DNA from: Flavisolibacter longurius
GTDB taxonomy: Bacteria > Bacteroidota > Bacteroidia > Chitinophagales > Chitinophagaceae
Direction: 5' to 3'
Length of the DNA stretch: 64,000 nucleotides
NCBI GenBank assembly: GCA_014163555.1
Contig: JACJGO010000009.1
Coordinates: 1 to 64,000 of the forward strand
This document shows positions 26,151 to 34,118 of the stretch, piece after piece. The notes below the pieces were generated by a model. That model saw only the letters and a program-made list of their open reading frames with translations, made no database searches and had not been told where the DNA came from. The position numbers were made by a program, and so were the translations under genes. Each line of letters starts with the position of its first letter. Within the stretch, counting starts at the first letter, position 1.

Positions 26151-28961
26151 ATGATTGGAAAAATTTTCCTGGCTGGATTTTTAGCGCTTGGTCTGACAAA
26201 AGCTGGAGCACAGCAGTTTGGCGCCTTTCCACCGTCTACCCGCTGGAAACAGATCGATACGGATACGGCAAGGGTGATCTTTGATGCCAAGGTATCGCCG
26301 CAGGCGCAACGGATTGCAGCTATTCTTCACCGCATGATGCAGGAAGACCGGTCATCGCTGGGAGGGGCTGTTCGCAAAATTCAGATTCTTCTCCATCCCA
26401 ATACAACCGAAGCCAATGGCTATGTGTCGCTCGGGCCTTTCCGGAGCGAATACTACCTGATTCCATCCTCCGACATTTTTGCCTCCGGCGCTACGCCATG
26501 GAACGAAGACCTGGCCGTGCACGAATACCGGCATGTGCAGCAGTTCAGCAACTTCAATAAAGGACTTTCCAAGGTGGCCGGCTTTGTTTTTGGCCAGCAA
26601 GGACAAGCCTTGTTCAATGCTCTTGCTGTTCCGGATTGGTTTTGGGAGGGGGATGCCGTTCACAGCGAAACGGCACTAACGGTACAGGGCAGGGGCAGAT
26701 CGCCGTATTTTTTCAATGGCTTTCGTGCCCTCTGGAAAGAAGGCAGGGAATACAGTTGGGCCAAACTGCGCAATGGTTCGCTGAAGGACTATGTGCCTAA
26801 TCATTACCAGTTGGGGTACCTGTTGGCCAACTACGGGTACCTGCAATATGGCCAGGGTTTTTGGGGCAAGGTGACGGATGATGCGGTGCGCTTTCGGTCA
26901 GTATTTTATCCTTTTCAAAAAGCGTTCAAACGGGCCAGTGGGGAGGATTTTAAGTCCTTCCGAAAAGAAGCTTTACAGTTTTATAAGACGGCCAGTGATA
27001 CGGCACGGCGATCACCATTACCGGGAGAAACAGTGACGAATTACCTTTTCCCGACCTGGATCGGGCAGGACTCTGTTCTCTATGTAAAAACAGCGTATAA
27101 CAAGATTCCGGCTTTTTACCTTCAGACCAAAAACGGAGAACAGCGTATCCGCCAGCGCAACATTACTGCAGAAGACTGGTTCACTTATCACAACGGTACC
27201 ATTGCATACACAGCCTACGCGGTGCATCCTCGCTGGGGCCTGACTGACTACAGTGATATCTACCTGCTTGACATTATGACCCGGGAGGAAAAACGGCTGA
27301 CGGAAAAAGGCAGGTATTTTACGCCGGCCTTCAGTGCCGATGGAAACACGATTGCAGCCGTTGCGTATACTGACTCTGCCGAAAATGAATTGCGGTTGCT
27401 GAACAGGGTAGGAGAAGTGGTTAGACGTATAACGCCGCAGGAAGCAGGGGATCTGTTCGTTCACCCTCGCTTTGCTTCCGACTCTACCCTGATTGTTGCC
27501 GTACGGCATGCGGATGCAATGATGTCCTTGCAAAAAATTGTTTTCAGCGGTGAGCAGCGAAGGGAGGTTCGATTTGATCCACTGCTCCCACGAACCAATG
27601 CCCTCCTGGGTTACCCGGTGGTAGAAGGGAACCGGGTTTATTTTGTTTCTTCCCTTACCGGCAGCGATAACATTTTTTCACTGGATCTTTCCGGGCCCTT
27701 GCCGGCAGAAAAAACAAGGCAGCATACCACTGAAACGACTGGTGCGTATTATCCATCGGTTTCCGGCGATTCATTACTCTTTACAACTTTTACCAGCAAA
27801 GGTTTTCGCCTTCTGACGGCAAACCTTTCAAAAGGCAAAACAAGGGAGCAAAGCACTGAAATTTTTGAGCACCGGGAAGAGCCTTACACCGTGGCGCTGG
27901 ACACAATAACCACAAACCTGTTAGATGCCGCAGGCGAAGGCGGTTACCCGGTAAAACCGCACAAGGGCAGCACTGGCCTTTTTAATTTTCACAGCCGACA
28001 GGTAAACTACACCGACCCGGAGGTAACGGCGAGCATTTTCAGCGACAACATCCTCAATACATTCAGCAATGAGATCTTTTACCGCTACAATCAAAACGAA
28101 GCTTCTCATGCCCTTGGATTCAATACTTATTACGGCGGTCTTTTCCCTGTAATCAATGGCGGTTTTACGTATACGGCTAACCGCACGCTGCGCACCAGCA
28201 CAAGGCTTGTCACGCTGGATCAAAAGGAACTGCGTGCCGGGTATTATATTCCGCTGAATTTTACAAAGAGAAAAACGTTTAAATCGTTAACGTTTGGCAA
28301 TGACTTTTTTTACAATGAAACCACACCCACCGGCAGCAGCCGGAATGTGATCCGCGGAATCTTCTCAACCTACCTGCAGCACTTTCTGCAATGGTCGCAA
28401 CAGTTGCCCAGGGCTGTGCAGCATATATTTCCAAAGTTTGCGTATGCCGTTAATCTTTCGCATCGTCACCTGTTGTCGGAGAACGGATTTCAATTTCTTG
28501 GCGGTGCGACTGTAGCCTTGCCTTCTGTTCGTAACCACAGCCTTGTGCTGGGAGCCAACTGGCAGGAAACCGATACGGCTAACGTGGTGTTCAGCAACCG
28601 CTTTGCCAACTCCCGCGGTTATTACGATTATTATTTCTCCCGTATGTTCCGCCTGACGGGCAATTATCACATGCCGCTTTTTTATCCCGACTGGGGTTTT
28701 GGCAACCTTGTTTATTTTCTGCGGGTACGCAGCAATATTTTTTATGATTACACCCGGGTGTTTGCCCGGAACAAGATTGAGCAGTGGGAGCAGCGAAGTA
28801 TAGGAGGGGAGATTTATTTTGATACGAAATGGTGGAATGCCCTGCCGGTGAGTTTTGGGGTAAGGGTGTCGCACCTGCTGGATAATGATTTTTCAGGAGT
28901 GAGACCTTCCGGTAGTACGGTTTTTGAGTTTATTCTGCCGGTGAATTTGATTCCGCAGTGA
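26151..28961 (+). CDS. TolB-like propeller outer-membrane protein with HExxH motif
   Basis: A 936-residue protein. Signal peptide 1-20 (ending AGAQ). Residues about 40-230 resemble a gluzincin metallopeptidase: HEYRH at 124-128 gives the HExxH zinc motif and E166 in WFWEGDA is a plausible third ligand. The middle (about 270-560) has WD40-like TolB propeller repeats (YFTPAFSADGNTIA, VHPRFASDSTLI). The C-terminal part (about 630-936) is rich in aromatic amphipathic strands and ends FILPVNLIPQ, as in an outer-membrane barrel. This three-part layout is known in Bacteroidota but its role is not established. I chose ATG 26151 because it starts the signal peptide; TATCTTTT directly upstream may be a -7 element. 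Confidence 0.7.
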   Translation: MIGKIFLAGFLALGLTKAGAQQFGAFPPSTRWKQIDTDTARVIFDAKVSPQAQRIAAILHRMMQEDRSSLGGAVRKIQILLHPNTTEANGYVSLGPFRSEYYLIPSSDIFASGATPWNEDLAVHEYRHVQQFSNFNKGLSKVAGFVFGQQGQALFNALAVPDWFWEGDAVHSETALTVQGRGRSPYFFNGFRALWKEGREYSWAKLRNGSLKDYVPNHYQLGYLLANYGYLQYGQGFWGKVTDDAVRFRSVFYPFQKAFKRASGEDFKSFRKEALQFYKTASDTARRSPLPGETVTNYLFPTWIGQDSVLYVKTAYNKIPAFYLQTKNGEQRIRQRNITAEDWFTYHNGTIAYTAYAVHPRWGLTDYSDIYLLDIMTREEKRLTEKGRYFTPAFSADGNTIAAVAYTDSAENELRLLNRVGEVVRRITPQEAGDLFVHPRFASDSTLIVAVRHADAMMSLQKIVFSGEQRREVRFDPLLPRTNALLGYPVVEGNRVYFVSSLTGSDNIFSLDLSGPLPAEKTRQHTTETTGAYYPSVSGDSLLFTTFTSKGFRLLTANLSKGKTREQSTEIFEHREEPYTVALDTITTNLLDAAGEGGYPVKPHKGSTGLFNFHSRQVNYTDPEVTASIFSDNILNTFSNEIFYRYNQNEASHALGFNTYYGGLFPVINGGFTYTANRTLRTSTRLVTLDQKELRAGYYIPLNFTKRKTFKSLTFGNDFFYNETTPTGSSRNVIRGIFSTYLQHFLQWSQQLPRAVQHIFPKFAYAVNLSHRHLLSENGFQFLGGATVALPSVRNHSLVLGANWQETDTANVVFSNRFANSRGYYDYYFSRMFRLTGNYHMPLFYPDWGFGNLVYFLRVRSNIFYDYTRVFARNKIEQWEQRSIGGEIYFDTKWWNALPVSFGVRVSHLLDNDFSGVRPSGSTVFEFILPVNLIPQ

Positions 28962-29571
28962 GAGGAGTTGGGGATTTGCGCAGGTAGTCTTTGCAAATGT
29001 TTTTTGTGAATATACTGGAGAGGTTTCTGCAGCATTTCTCAGCGGCTTTTGATTGCAGTACAAACACTTTAGTTTTCATGCTGACGGATAAGGTAGCGTC
29101 TTTTGTTTGTCAATCTGAGGTACGAAGGATCTTTAAATTGTAGTATAGGCGGTTTTTAATAGCAGGCAGGTTTTGTGTTAGTTTGTTTTCCACCTTTTCT
29201 CTTGAAAGAAAAGGTGGAGCCAAAAGTTCAAAGCAAATCCAAAGGCTCCGCAGGATTTGCTGCGGCCACCGCACAACAGGAATGCATTACACGTTGCTTA
29301 CTTCCTCTATTTGCAGTCTTTCTTTTCAGCCACATACTTCACGACTAATTGCATGAGGCTAATTTACTTTACCTGCTGCTATGGCTAGCTTCTAAAGGCG
29401 CTGTATTGCGCTATCCCTTCTTTACAGTAAAAAGAAACGTTAGCCCATGCGCAATAAGGCGCTGAACCAGTGGGTAAAGGGATAGAATTGAAAATGGTTC
29501 CTTTCCTTAAGAATTTGAGTGTTGAATTTTAAAAATTGAATATTGAGAATTTTTGTTTTTGATTCAAAATG
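28962..29571. other. Long intergenic region with inverted repeats
   Basis: About 610 bases without a gene. It contains a perfect 11-base inverted repeat, CCACCTTTTCT at 29190-29200 with its complement at 29207-29217. A second one is GCAAATCC at 29233-29240 with GGATTTGC at 29253-29260. A looser repeat at 29395-29490 is built on GCGCTGTATTGCGCTATCCC and a partial complement. The first hairpin and the following GGAGCCAAAAG resemble a dispersed intergenic repeat I have seen in Bacteroidota genomes. No coding signal is convincing. Confidence 0.4.
29190..29217. repeat. Eleven-base inverted repeat in the 28962-29571 gap
   Basis: CCACCTTTTCT, six-base loop CTTGAA, then AGAAAAGGTGG: a perfect stem. 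It could be a terminator remnant or part of a dispersed element. Confidence 0.6.
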
Positions 29572-29597
29572 AAAAAGCCTCCAGTGCAGAAGGCTTC
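29572..29597 (-). terminator. Terminator of dapB
   Basis: On the minus strand an eight-base stem (AAGCCTTC with GGAGGCTT, one G-T pair) and a short loop are followed by a T tract, about 30 bases past the dapB stop. Confidence 0.75.
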
Positions 29598-29623
29598 AAT
29601 AAGGTATCAAGAGAGGAATGTTA

Positions 29624-30349
29624 CTACAGTGAGGCTAAGTTCAGCACATCTTCCATGGTAAACACGCCTTTTTTGCCGACAAGAAATTCTGCGGCGAGAA
29701 CGGCGCCAAGAGCAAAACCTTTGCGGCTGTGGGCTGTGTGAATGATCTCGATATCGTCCACTTCGGAACTGTATTTAACATGGTGCGTTCCCGGCGCAGG
29801 ATCCACCCGTTCGCTGATGATGGAAAGTTCTTCGGGTTTTCCCGCTTCGGAATTTACCCAAGCTTTTTTACGGCCAATGCTTTTTAATACCTGCTCGGCC
29901 AGCGTAACCGCCGTTCCGCTGGGCGCATCTTTTTTCTGCGTATGGTGAATCTCTTTCAGGCTCACCTCGTATTCCGGTTGTGAGGCCATCAGCTTTGCCA
30001 ATAGTTTGTTCACCTGGAAAAAAATATTGACGCCAATGCTGAAATTGCTGGCATGAAGAAAAGCGGTTCCTTTTTCCAGGCATTGTTCTTTTGCTACAGG
30101 AATATTTTCGTTCCAGCCGGTGGACCCACTAACAACCGGGACGCCAAACTCAATACAGCGCTTTACATTTTCAAATGCACTTCCCGGTGCTGTGAATTCA
30201 ATGGCTACATCGGCACCCGCCATGTTTGCTGCCGTGAAATCTTCCGTATTGTCAATATTAATTTTCATTACTACCTCATGACCGCGCTGCAGTGCAATGT
30301 CTTCGATCATGTGTCCCATCTTACCATAACCAATCAGGGCAATCTTCAT
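29624..30349 (-). CDS. dapB: 4-hydroxy-tetrahydrodipicolinate reductase
   Basis: A 241-residue cytoplasmic enzyme that reduces 4-hydroxy-tetrahydrodipicolinate to tetrahydrodipicolinate in the diaminopimelate and lysine pathway, using NAD(P)H. It starts with the Rossmann motif IALIGYGKMGHM at 3-14. The substrate-binding and catalytic segment KEIHHTQKKDAPSGTA is near 128-143, with the HH pair and Lys of the family. The ATG at 30349 is preferred to the longer 30370 reading, since MKIALIGYGKMG is the usual beginning. It lies apart from lysC, which is at 52236 in this window. Confidence 0.95.
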   Translation of the reverse strand: MKIALIGYGKMGHMIEDIALQRGHEVVMKINIDNTEDFTAANMAGADVAIEFTAPGSAFENVKRCIEFGVPVVSGSTGWNENIPVAKEQCLEKGTAFLHASNFSIGVNIFFQVNKLLAKLMASQPEYEVSLKEIHHTQKKDAPSGTAVTLAEQVLKSIGRKKAWVNSEAGKPEELSIISERVDPAPGTHHVKYSSEVDDIEIIHTAHSRKGFALGAVLAAEFLVGKKGVFTMEDVLNLASL

Positions 30350-30489
30350 GTAAACACTAATTTGGAGCACGAATTACACGAATTTTTCGCAAATAGTGAA
30401 GTTGAATTTGGTTACTGTGAGCAGAAAGCTTTTATCACAGTTGTATTCAGGAAGAAAAAAGGAGGGAACGGAACTCTAAACGGACTTCT

Positions 30490-31170
30490 CTATTTCGTGT
30501 ACGTTCGCTTTTTATTAAAAGCAAGTACCAGACTCAACCCGTTTGTGCCAGCCATCTGGCTGGGACCAAACTTCATTTTAAAGCTCAGATCCGGGTTGAC
30601 ATCAAACAGCTTGAGATGAGCATCCACAGTGGCATCCACCACATTCAGTCCCCAGAAGATTATAAAAACTAGAACAGAATAATCCACGTTGCTGCGAAAC
30701 TCGTTTCGGTAAAGCCGCAGGGAGTTAGCATCGAAGAGAATGTATTCGGGTTTGATTTTAAAATAATCGCTGGAGTCGCGAAATGGACCCGGTTGATTGG
30801 GACGGGCCGGATCATATGGCGGAAGCGCCGCTTTGTATTTTGCTTGGTAGGCAAAACGCAATTCGCGGTAGGTTTTTACATTGTAAAAAAACACGTAAGC
30901 CGTGGTTCCCAGTGCACCGTAAATCAAGGGTAACTTCCAGTATTTTTTATTGTAGATCTGTCCCCAGCCCGGAATGATAGCGGATCGGATGGTAGCTTTC
31001 TTTGGTGAAAAGACCCGGCGTAAAGAATCAATTCTGTCCCTTTCTGCCAACACGGGCGATTTACGGATCAGGGTATCGACAGGGACAGGTGCAGCCGTAT
31101 CGGTTTGCGCAAATCCGGCAACTCCAAACAGTACACAAAAAACAATTGTATAAAGCAACCGTTTACTCAA
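30490..31170 (-). CDS. DUF5683 membrane protein downstream of parB
   Basis: A 226-residue membrane or exported protein of the DUF5683 family, with a signal-like start (SKRLLYTIVFCVLFGVAGFA) and a Bacteroidota-specific core: AIIPGWGQIYNKKYWKLPL at about 64-82, then YGALGTTAYVFFYN and a later FIIFWGLNVVDATVDAHL helix. The family usually follows parAB in Bacteroidota, and its role is unknown. It starts with TTG at 31170, inside the last codons of parB (8-base overlap); no ATG exists that would keep the signal. The coupling to parB implies dependence on its translation. Confidence 0.85.
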   Translation of the reverse strand: MSKRLLYTIVFCVLFGVAGFAQTDTAAPVPVDTLIRKSPVLAERDRIDSLRRVFSPKKATIRSAIIPGWGQIYNKKYWKLPLIYGALGTTAYVFFYNVKTYRELRFAYQAKYKAALPPYDPARPNQPGPFRDSSDYFKIKPEYILFDANSLRLYRNEFRSNVDYSVLVFIIFWGLNVVDATVDAHLKLFDVNPDLSFKMKFGPSQMAGTNGLSLVLAFNKKRTYTK

Positions 31171-32074
31171 TGGTCACATTCATTTGATCCAACAATTTGT
31201 TCATTTCCTCCAGCGAGTAGTATTCAAACGTAATGGCACCGCTGCCATCCTTGCTGTGACGCAGTTTTACCTTGGTGGCAAAATGGGAAGCGAGTTTGTC
31301 TTCCACTTTTTTGAAAGCGGCAGGAAGGGATTCCGCTGGTTTTTTTTCTTCTTTTTCCTTGTACAGGTTGCGTACCAGGTTTTCCGTCTGGCGGACGGAT
31401 AGTCCTTTGGATTTTATCTCGTCGAAAATAAAAAGCTGCTTGTCGATCGTATCTACATTGATCAGGGCTCGGGCATGCCCCATGCTGATATCACCATTGC
31501 GTACTGCGATCTGAATATCCGGCGGCAATTTCAGAAGGCGGATGTAGTTCGTAACCGTGCTGCGGTCTTTGCCCATGCGTTCGGCTACCTGCTCCTGGGT
31601 GTAGGTCAGTTCTTCCATCATACGTTTGTAGCTGAGGGCAATTTCCATAGCGTTCAGGTCTTCCCGCTGCAGGTTTTCCAGCAGGGCCAGTTCCAGCAGT
31701 TCCTGGTCGTTGGCCTGGCGGATAAACGCCGGAAGCTCTTTGATTCCGGCCAACTTGGCGGCCCGCCACCTTCTTTCCCCTGCAATCAGCCGGTATTTGT
31801 TACCGGGTAGTTTGGAAACGGTAATGGGTTGAATGATATCGTGAAGCTTGATTGATTGCGCCAACTCCTGCAGGGCGGTTTCGTCAAAATCGCGACGGGG
31901 TTGTTTGGGATTGGCTTCGATGTTTTCTACCGGTATACGAAGCACGCCGGTAGCGGATTCCACCACTTGGGGCTTCAGCGAACCGGCTGTATTTTTCAGG
32001 TCACTGTCTATGTTCTGTAAGAGGGAACGAATTCCTTTTCCGAGGGCGTCTTTGTTTTGTTTTGGAGCGGTCAT
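31163..32074 (-). CDS. parB: ParB/Spo0J chromosome partition protein
   Basis: A 303-residue centromere-binding CTPase. The N-terminal ParB domain (about 40-135) contains NPKQPRRDFDETALQELAQS, the GERRWRA CTP-binding motif and the NLQREDLNAMEIA region. The central HTH (about 140-190) has TYTQEQVAERMGKDRSTVTN, and the C-terminus is a dimerisation segment. It acts with ParA to move and organise origins. parA lies 440 bases upstream with a broken gene in between, and the DUF5683 gene overlaps downstream. Confidence 0.96.
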   Translation of the reverse strand: MTAPKQNKDALGKGIRSLLQNIDSDLKNTAGSLKPQVVESATGVLRIPVENIEANPKQPRRDFDETALQELAQSIKLHDIIQPITVSKLPGNKYRLIAGERRWRAAKLAGIKELPAFIRQANDQELLELALLENLQREDLNAMEIALSYKRMMEELTYTQEQVAERMGKDRSTVTNYIRLLKLPPDIQIAVRNGDISMGHARALINVDTIDKQLFIFDEIKSKGLSVRQTENLVRNLYKEKEEKKPAESLPAAFKKVEDKLASHFATKVKLRHSKDGSGAITFEYYSLEEMNKLLDQMNVTIE

Positions 32075-32080
32075 AATAGA

Positions 32081-32110
32081 GCTGCGAGATTTTAGCTGTG
32101 AGCTGCGAGC
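32081..32110. repeat. GCTGCGAG/AGCTGTGAGC word cluster
   Basis: The stretch contains GCTGCGAG twice and AGCTGTGAGC at 32094-32103. The complement GCTCACAGCT occurs at 32500-32509, so the broken gene between parB and parA is flanked by this 10-base inverted repeat. The same 10-mer is found at 59851. Confidence 0.5.
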
Positions 32111-32120
32111 AAAGAAACAC

Positions 32121-32470
32121 TTATTGCAGCTTATTCATAAAGCCAATAAGCATTTTCTGTTCTTCATCAATATCTTTTAAGATTGTATTAGCGAATTCCT
32201 TATTGCCAAATTCTACCTGTTGTGCTATCAAAAATTGTGTTTCCAATTCGAATGAAGAACCCAGCGCAATTTCCACAAATCGTCGGTAATCTTTTTCACT
32301 AGTTCTGCTACTTCCTTCGGCCACATTCGATGGGATGGATACGGCAGCCCTAGTCATCTGCGAAGAAAGACCAAATCGTTCCGATTGGGGTAAAGTTGCT
32401 GCGTACTGAATTGTTTCACTGCAATGTCGAATCCTTTTTGCCAAATTTTAAGCTGTTTGAAATTCCGCAT
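32121..32470 (-). pseudogene. Four-helix-bundle protein gene with a one-base frameshift
   Basis: This is the family of short helical proteins related to the 23S rRNA intervening-sequence (S23) proteins. Reading from the ATG at 32470 gives the normal N-terminus, MRNFKQLKIWQKGFDIAV, up to QQLYP. The frame must then change to continue with QSERFGLSSQMTRAAVSIPS and NVAEGSSRTSEKDYRRFVE, the family core, ending at 32121. Adding one C to the CCCC run (32387-32390 on this strand) restores a complete protein of about 117 residues. The open frame that starts at TTG 32444 is therefore an artefact. It sits between parA and parB, normally adjacent genes, so it looks like an inserted and then damaged gene, unless the base is a sequencing error. 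Confidence 0.75.
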
Positions 32471-32513
32471 ATCATAAAATTTAAAAATGGCGGTTTCCGG
32501 CTCACAGCTTCTC

Positions 32514-33317
32514 CTACGCTTCCAGCGTCCGTTCTTCCTGCGAAATTTTGGTCAGGTTATTTTTTTGAAGAATTTCTTTGGCCAGGTTGAGGTAGTTCAT
32601 CGAGCCTTTGCTGTTGGCATCGTATAAAATAACGGGTTTGCCAAAACTGGGTGCTTCGCTCAGGCGGCTGTTGCGGTGAATGATGGTGGTAAATACCAGT
32701 TCCTCAAAATGCCGGCGCACTTCGGCTACCACCTGGTTGCAAAGACGCAGGCGGCCATCGTACATCGTCATCAAAATGCCTTCAATCACCAGGTCGGTGT
32801 TCAGGCGGCTCTGCACGATCTTGATGGTATTAAGCAGTTTTCCCAATCCTTCCAGCGCAAAAAATTCGCACTGCACTGGAACAATCACAGAGTGGGCAGC
32901 CGTTAACGCATTTACCGTAATAAGTCCGAGAGAAGGAGAGCAGTCGATAATGATAAAATCATAGTTATCCTGGATGCCTTCCAAAATGGATTTTAAAACA
33001 GCTTCCCGGTTGGGATAATTGATCATCTCAATTTCGGCACCCACCAGGTCAATATGCGAAGGGATCAGGTCCAGGTTTGGTATGTCCGTTTTCAGTACGA
33101 CATCTTTTGCTTCCGCATTGTTCACCATGCAGTCGTATAGACTATGCGTGACATTCTGCAGATCGAAGCCAACGCCGGTGGTGCTGTTGGCCTGCGGATC
33201 GGCATCTACCAGCAGGGTTCTGTATTCCAGTACGGCAAAACTCGCCGCAAGGTTGATCGCTGTTGTGGTTTTTCCGACTCCGCCTTTTTGATTGGCAACG
33301 CCAATGATTCTTGCCAT
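32514..33317 (-). CDS. parA: ParA/Soj chromosome partition ATPase
   Basis: A 267-residue Walker-type ATPase that drives chromosome origin segregation with ParB. The deviant Walker A is [10 protein letters not shown] at 10-19, with the DADPQANST element at 38-46 and the Walker B-like [14 protein letters not shown] later. The ATG at 33317 is followed at once by the expected [13 protein letters not shown]. It is 10 bases after the UPF0173 stop, so these two genes are probably co-transcribed. Confidence 0.96.
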   Translation of the reverse strand: MARIIGVANQKGGVGKTTTAINLAASFAVLEYRTLLVDADPQANSTTGVGFDLQNVTHSLYDCMVNNAEAKDVVLKTDIPNLDLIPSHIDLVGAEIEMINYPNREAVLKSILEGIQDNYDFIIIDCSPSLGLITVNALTAAHSVIVPVQCEFFALEGLGKLLNTIKIVQSRLNTDLVIEGILMTMYDGRLRLCNQVVAEVRRHFEELVFTTIIHRNSRLSEAPSFGKPVILYDANSKGSMNYLNLAKEILQKNNLTKISQEERTLEA

Positions 33318-33326
33318 TGAGATAGT

Positions 33327-34004
33327 TTAAAGTTCGATGGTGTCGCCAATGGCGGGAAGAAACAATTTCAACCCCGCATCGGCAAATGCTCGTTTTACGT
33401 GTTCGTGATCAATTTTTATATAGCCAAAGGTGTCGTAGTGCACGCCAACAATATTCTTGCACTGGATCAGTTCTGCCGCTATAATCGCGTCTTCGTAACC
33501 CATGGTAAAATTGTCGCCAATGGGCAGCACGGCAAAATCGAGCTGGGCCCAGCGGGGCACCAACTGCATGTCCATGGTCAGGGCCGTATCGCCGCTGTAG
33601 TAAAAGCTGTTTTCCCTGCTGACTATAAAACCCACCGGGTTGCCGCCATAGCTTCCATCCGGCATTTCCGAAGAGTGATGGGCGGTGGTGCATTTTACTG
33701 TTCCAAAATCAAACTTCCATTTTCCGCCTGTATTCATGGGGTGAATGTTTTCTACCCCTTGCTTGGCCATCCAGTTTACCACTTCAAAAGAACCCACCAC
33801 GGTAGCGCCGTTTTGTTTGGCCAGTGTAACGCAGTCCGCCACATGATCGCCATGACCATGTGACAGGAGGATGTAATCTGCCTTTACGTCTTCCAGGCGG
33901 ATGTGTCCGGCTAGTTCATTGGGCGTGATAAACGGGTCGAAAAGTACCCGCTTGCCGCCCATCACTACTGCAAAACACGATTGTCCGTAATAGGTAAACT
34001 GCAT
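33327..34004 (-). CDS. UPF0173 metal-dependent hydrolase (MBL fold)
   Basis: A 225-residue metallo-beta-lactamase-fold protein of the UPF0173 family, with LLSHGHGDHVADC giving HxHxDH near 46-58, and further ligands in HHSSEMPDGSYGGN and YSGDTALTMD. Its natural substrate is unknown. ATG 34004 is chosen: MQFTYYGQSCFAVV is the usual family start, and a TATTTTTG promoter element lies at 34028-34035, inside the longer reading. It leads the parA region. Confidence 0.88.
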   Translation of the reverse strand: MQFTYYGQSCFAVVMGGKRVLFDPFITPNELAGHIRLEDVKADYILLSHGHGDHVADCVTLAKQNGATVVGSFEVVNWMAKQGVENIHPMNTGGKWKFDFGTVKCTTAHHSSEMPDGSYGGNPVGFIVSRENSFYYSGDTALTMDMQLVPRWAQLDFAVLPIGDNFTMGYEDAIIAAELIQCKNIVGVHYDTFGYIKIDHEHVKRAFADAGLKLFLPAIGDTIEL

Positions 34005-34027
34005 AGTGCTTTCTTTTTCAGTGGGCA

Positions 34028-34035
34028 CAAAAATA
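34028..34035 (-). promoter_or_regulatory. Probable -7 element for UPF0173/parA
   Basis: TATTTTTG on the minus strand matches TAnnTTTG exactly and sits about 24 bases before the ATG at 34004. No strong TTG is seen at -33, so the call is partial. Confidence 0.45.
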
Positions 34036-34118
34036 CAGTTAATAGGGGCATTATCAGAGGTTTAACATCAGAATAATTGACCTTACCTATCTTTAGCCGC
34101 AGATTAGAAGAAAACCTC

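Noticed and set aside
32121-32444. Apparent intact 107-codon four-helix-bundle gene starting at TTG
   Set aside because: The expected N-terminus lies in another frame from ATG 32470, so this is the back part of a frameshifted gene, not a short intact one.
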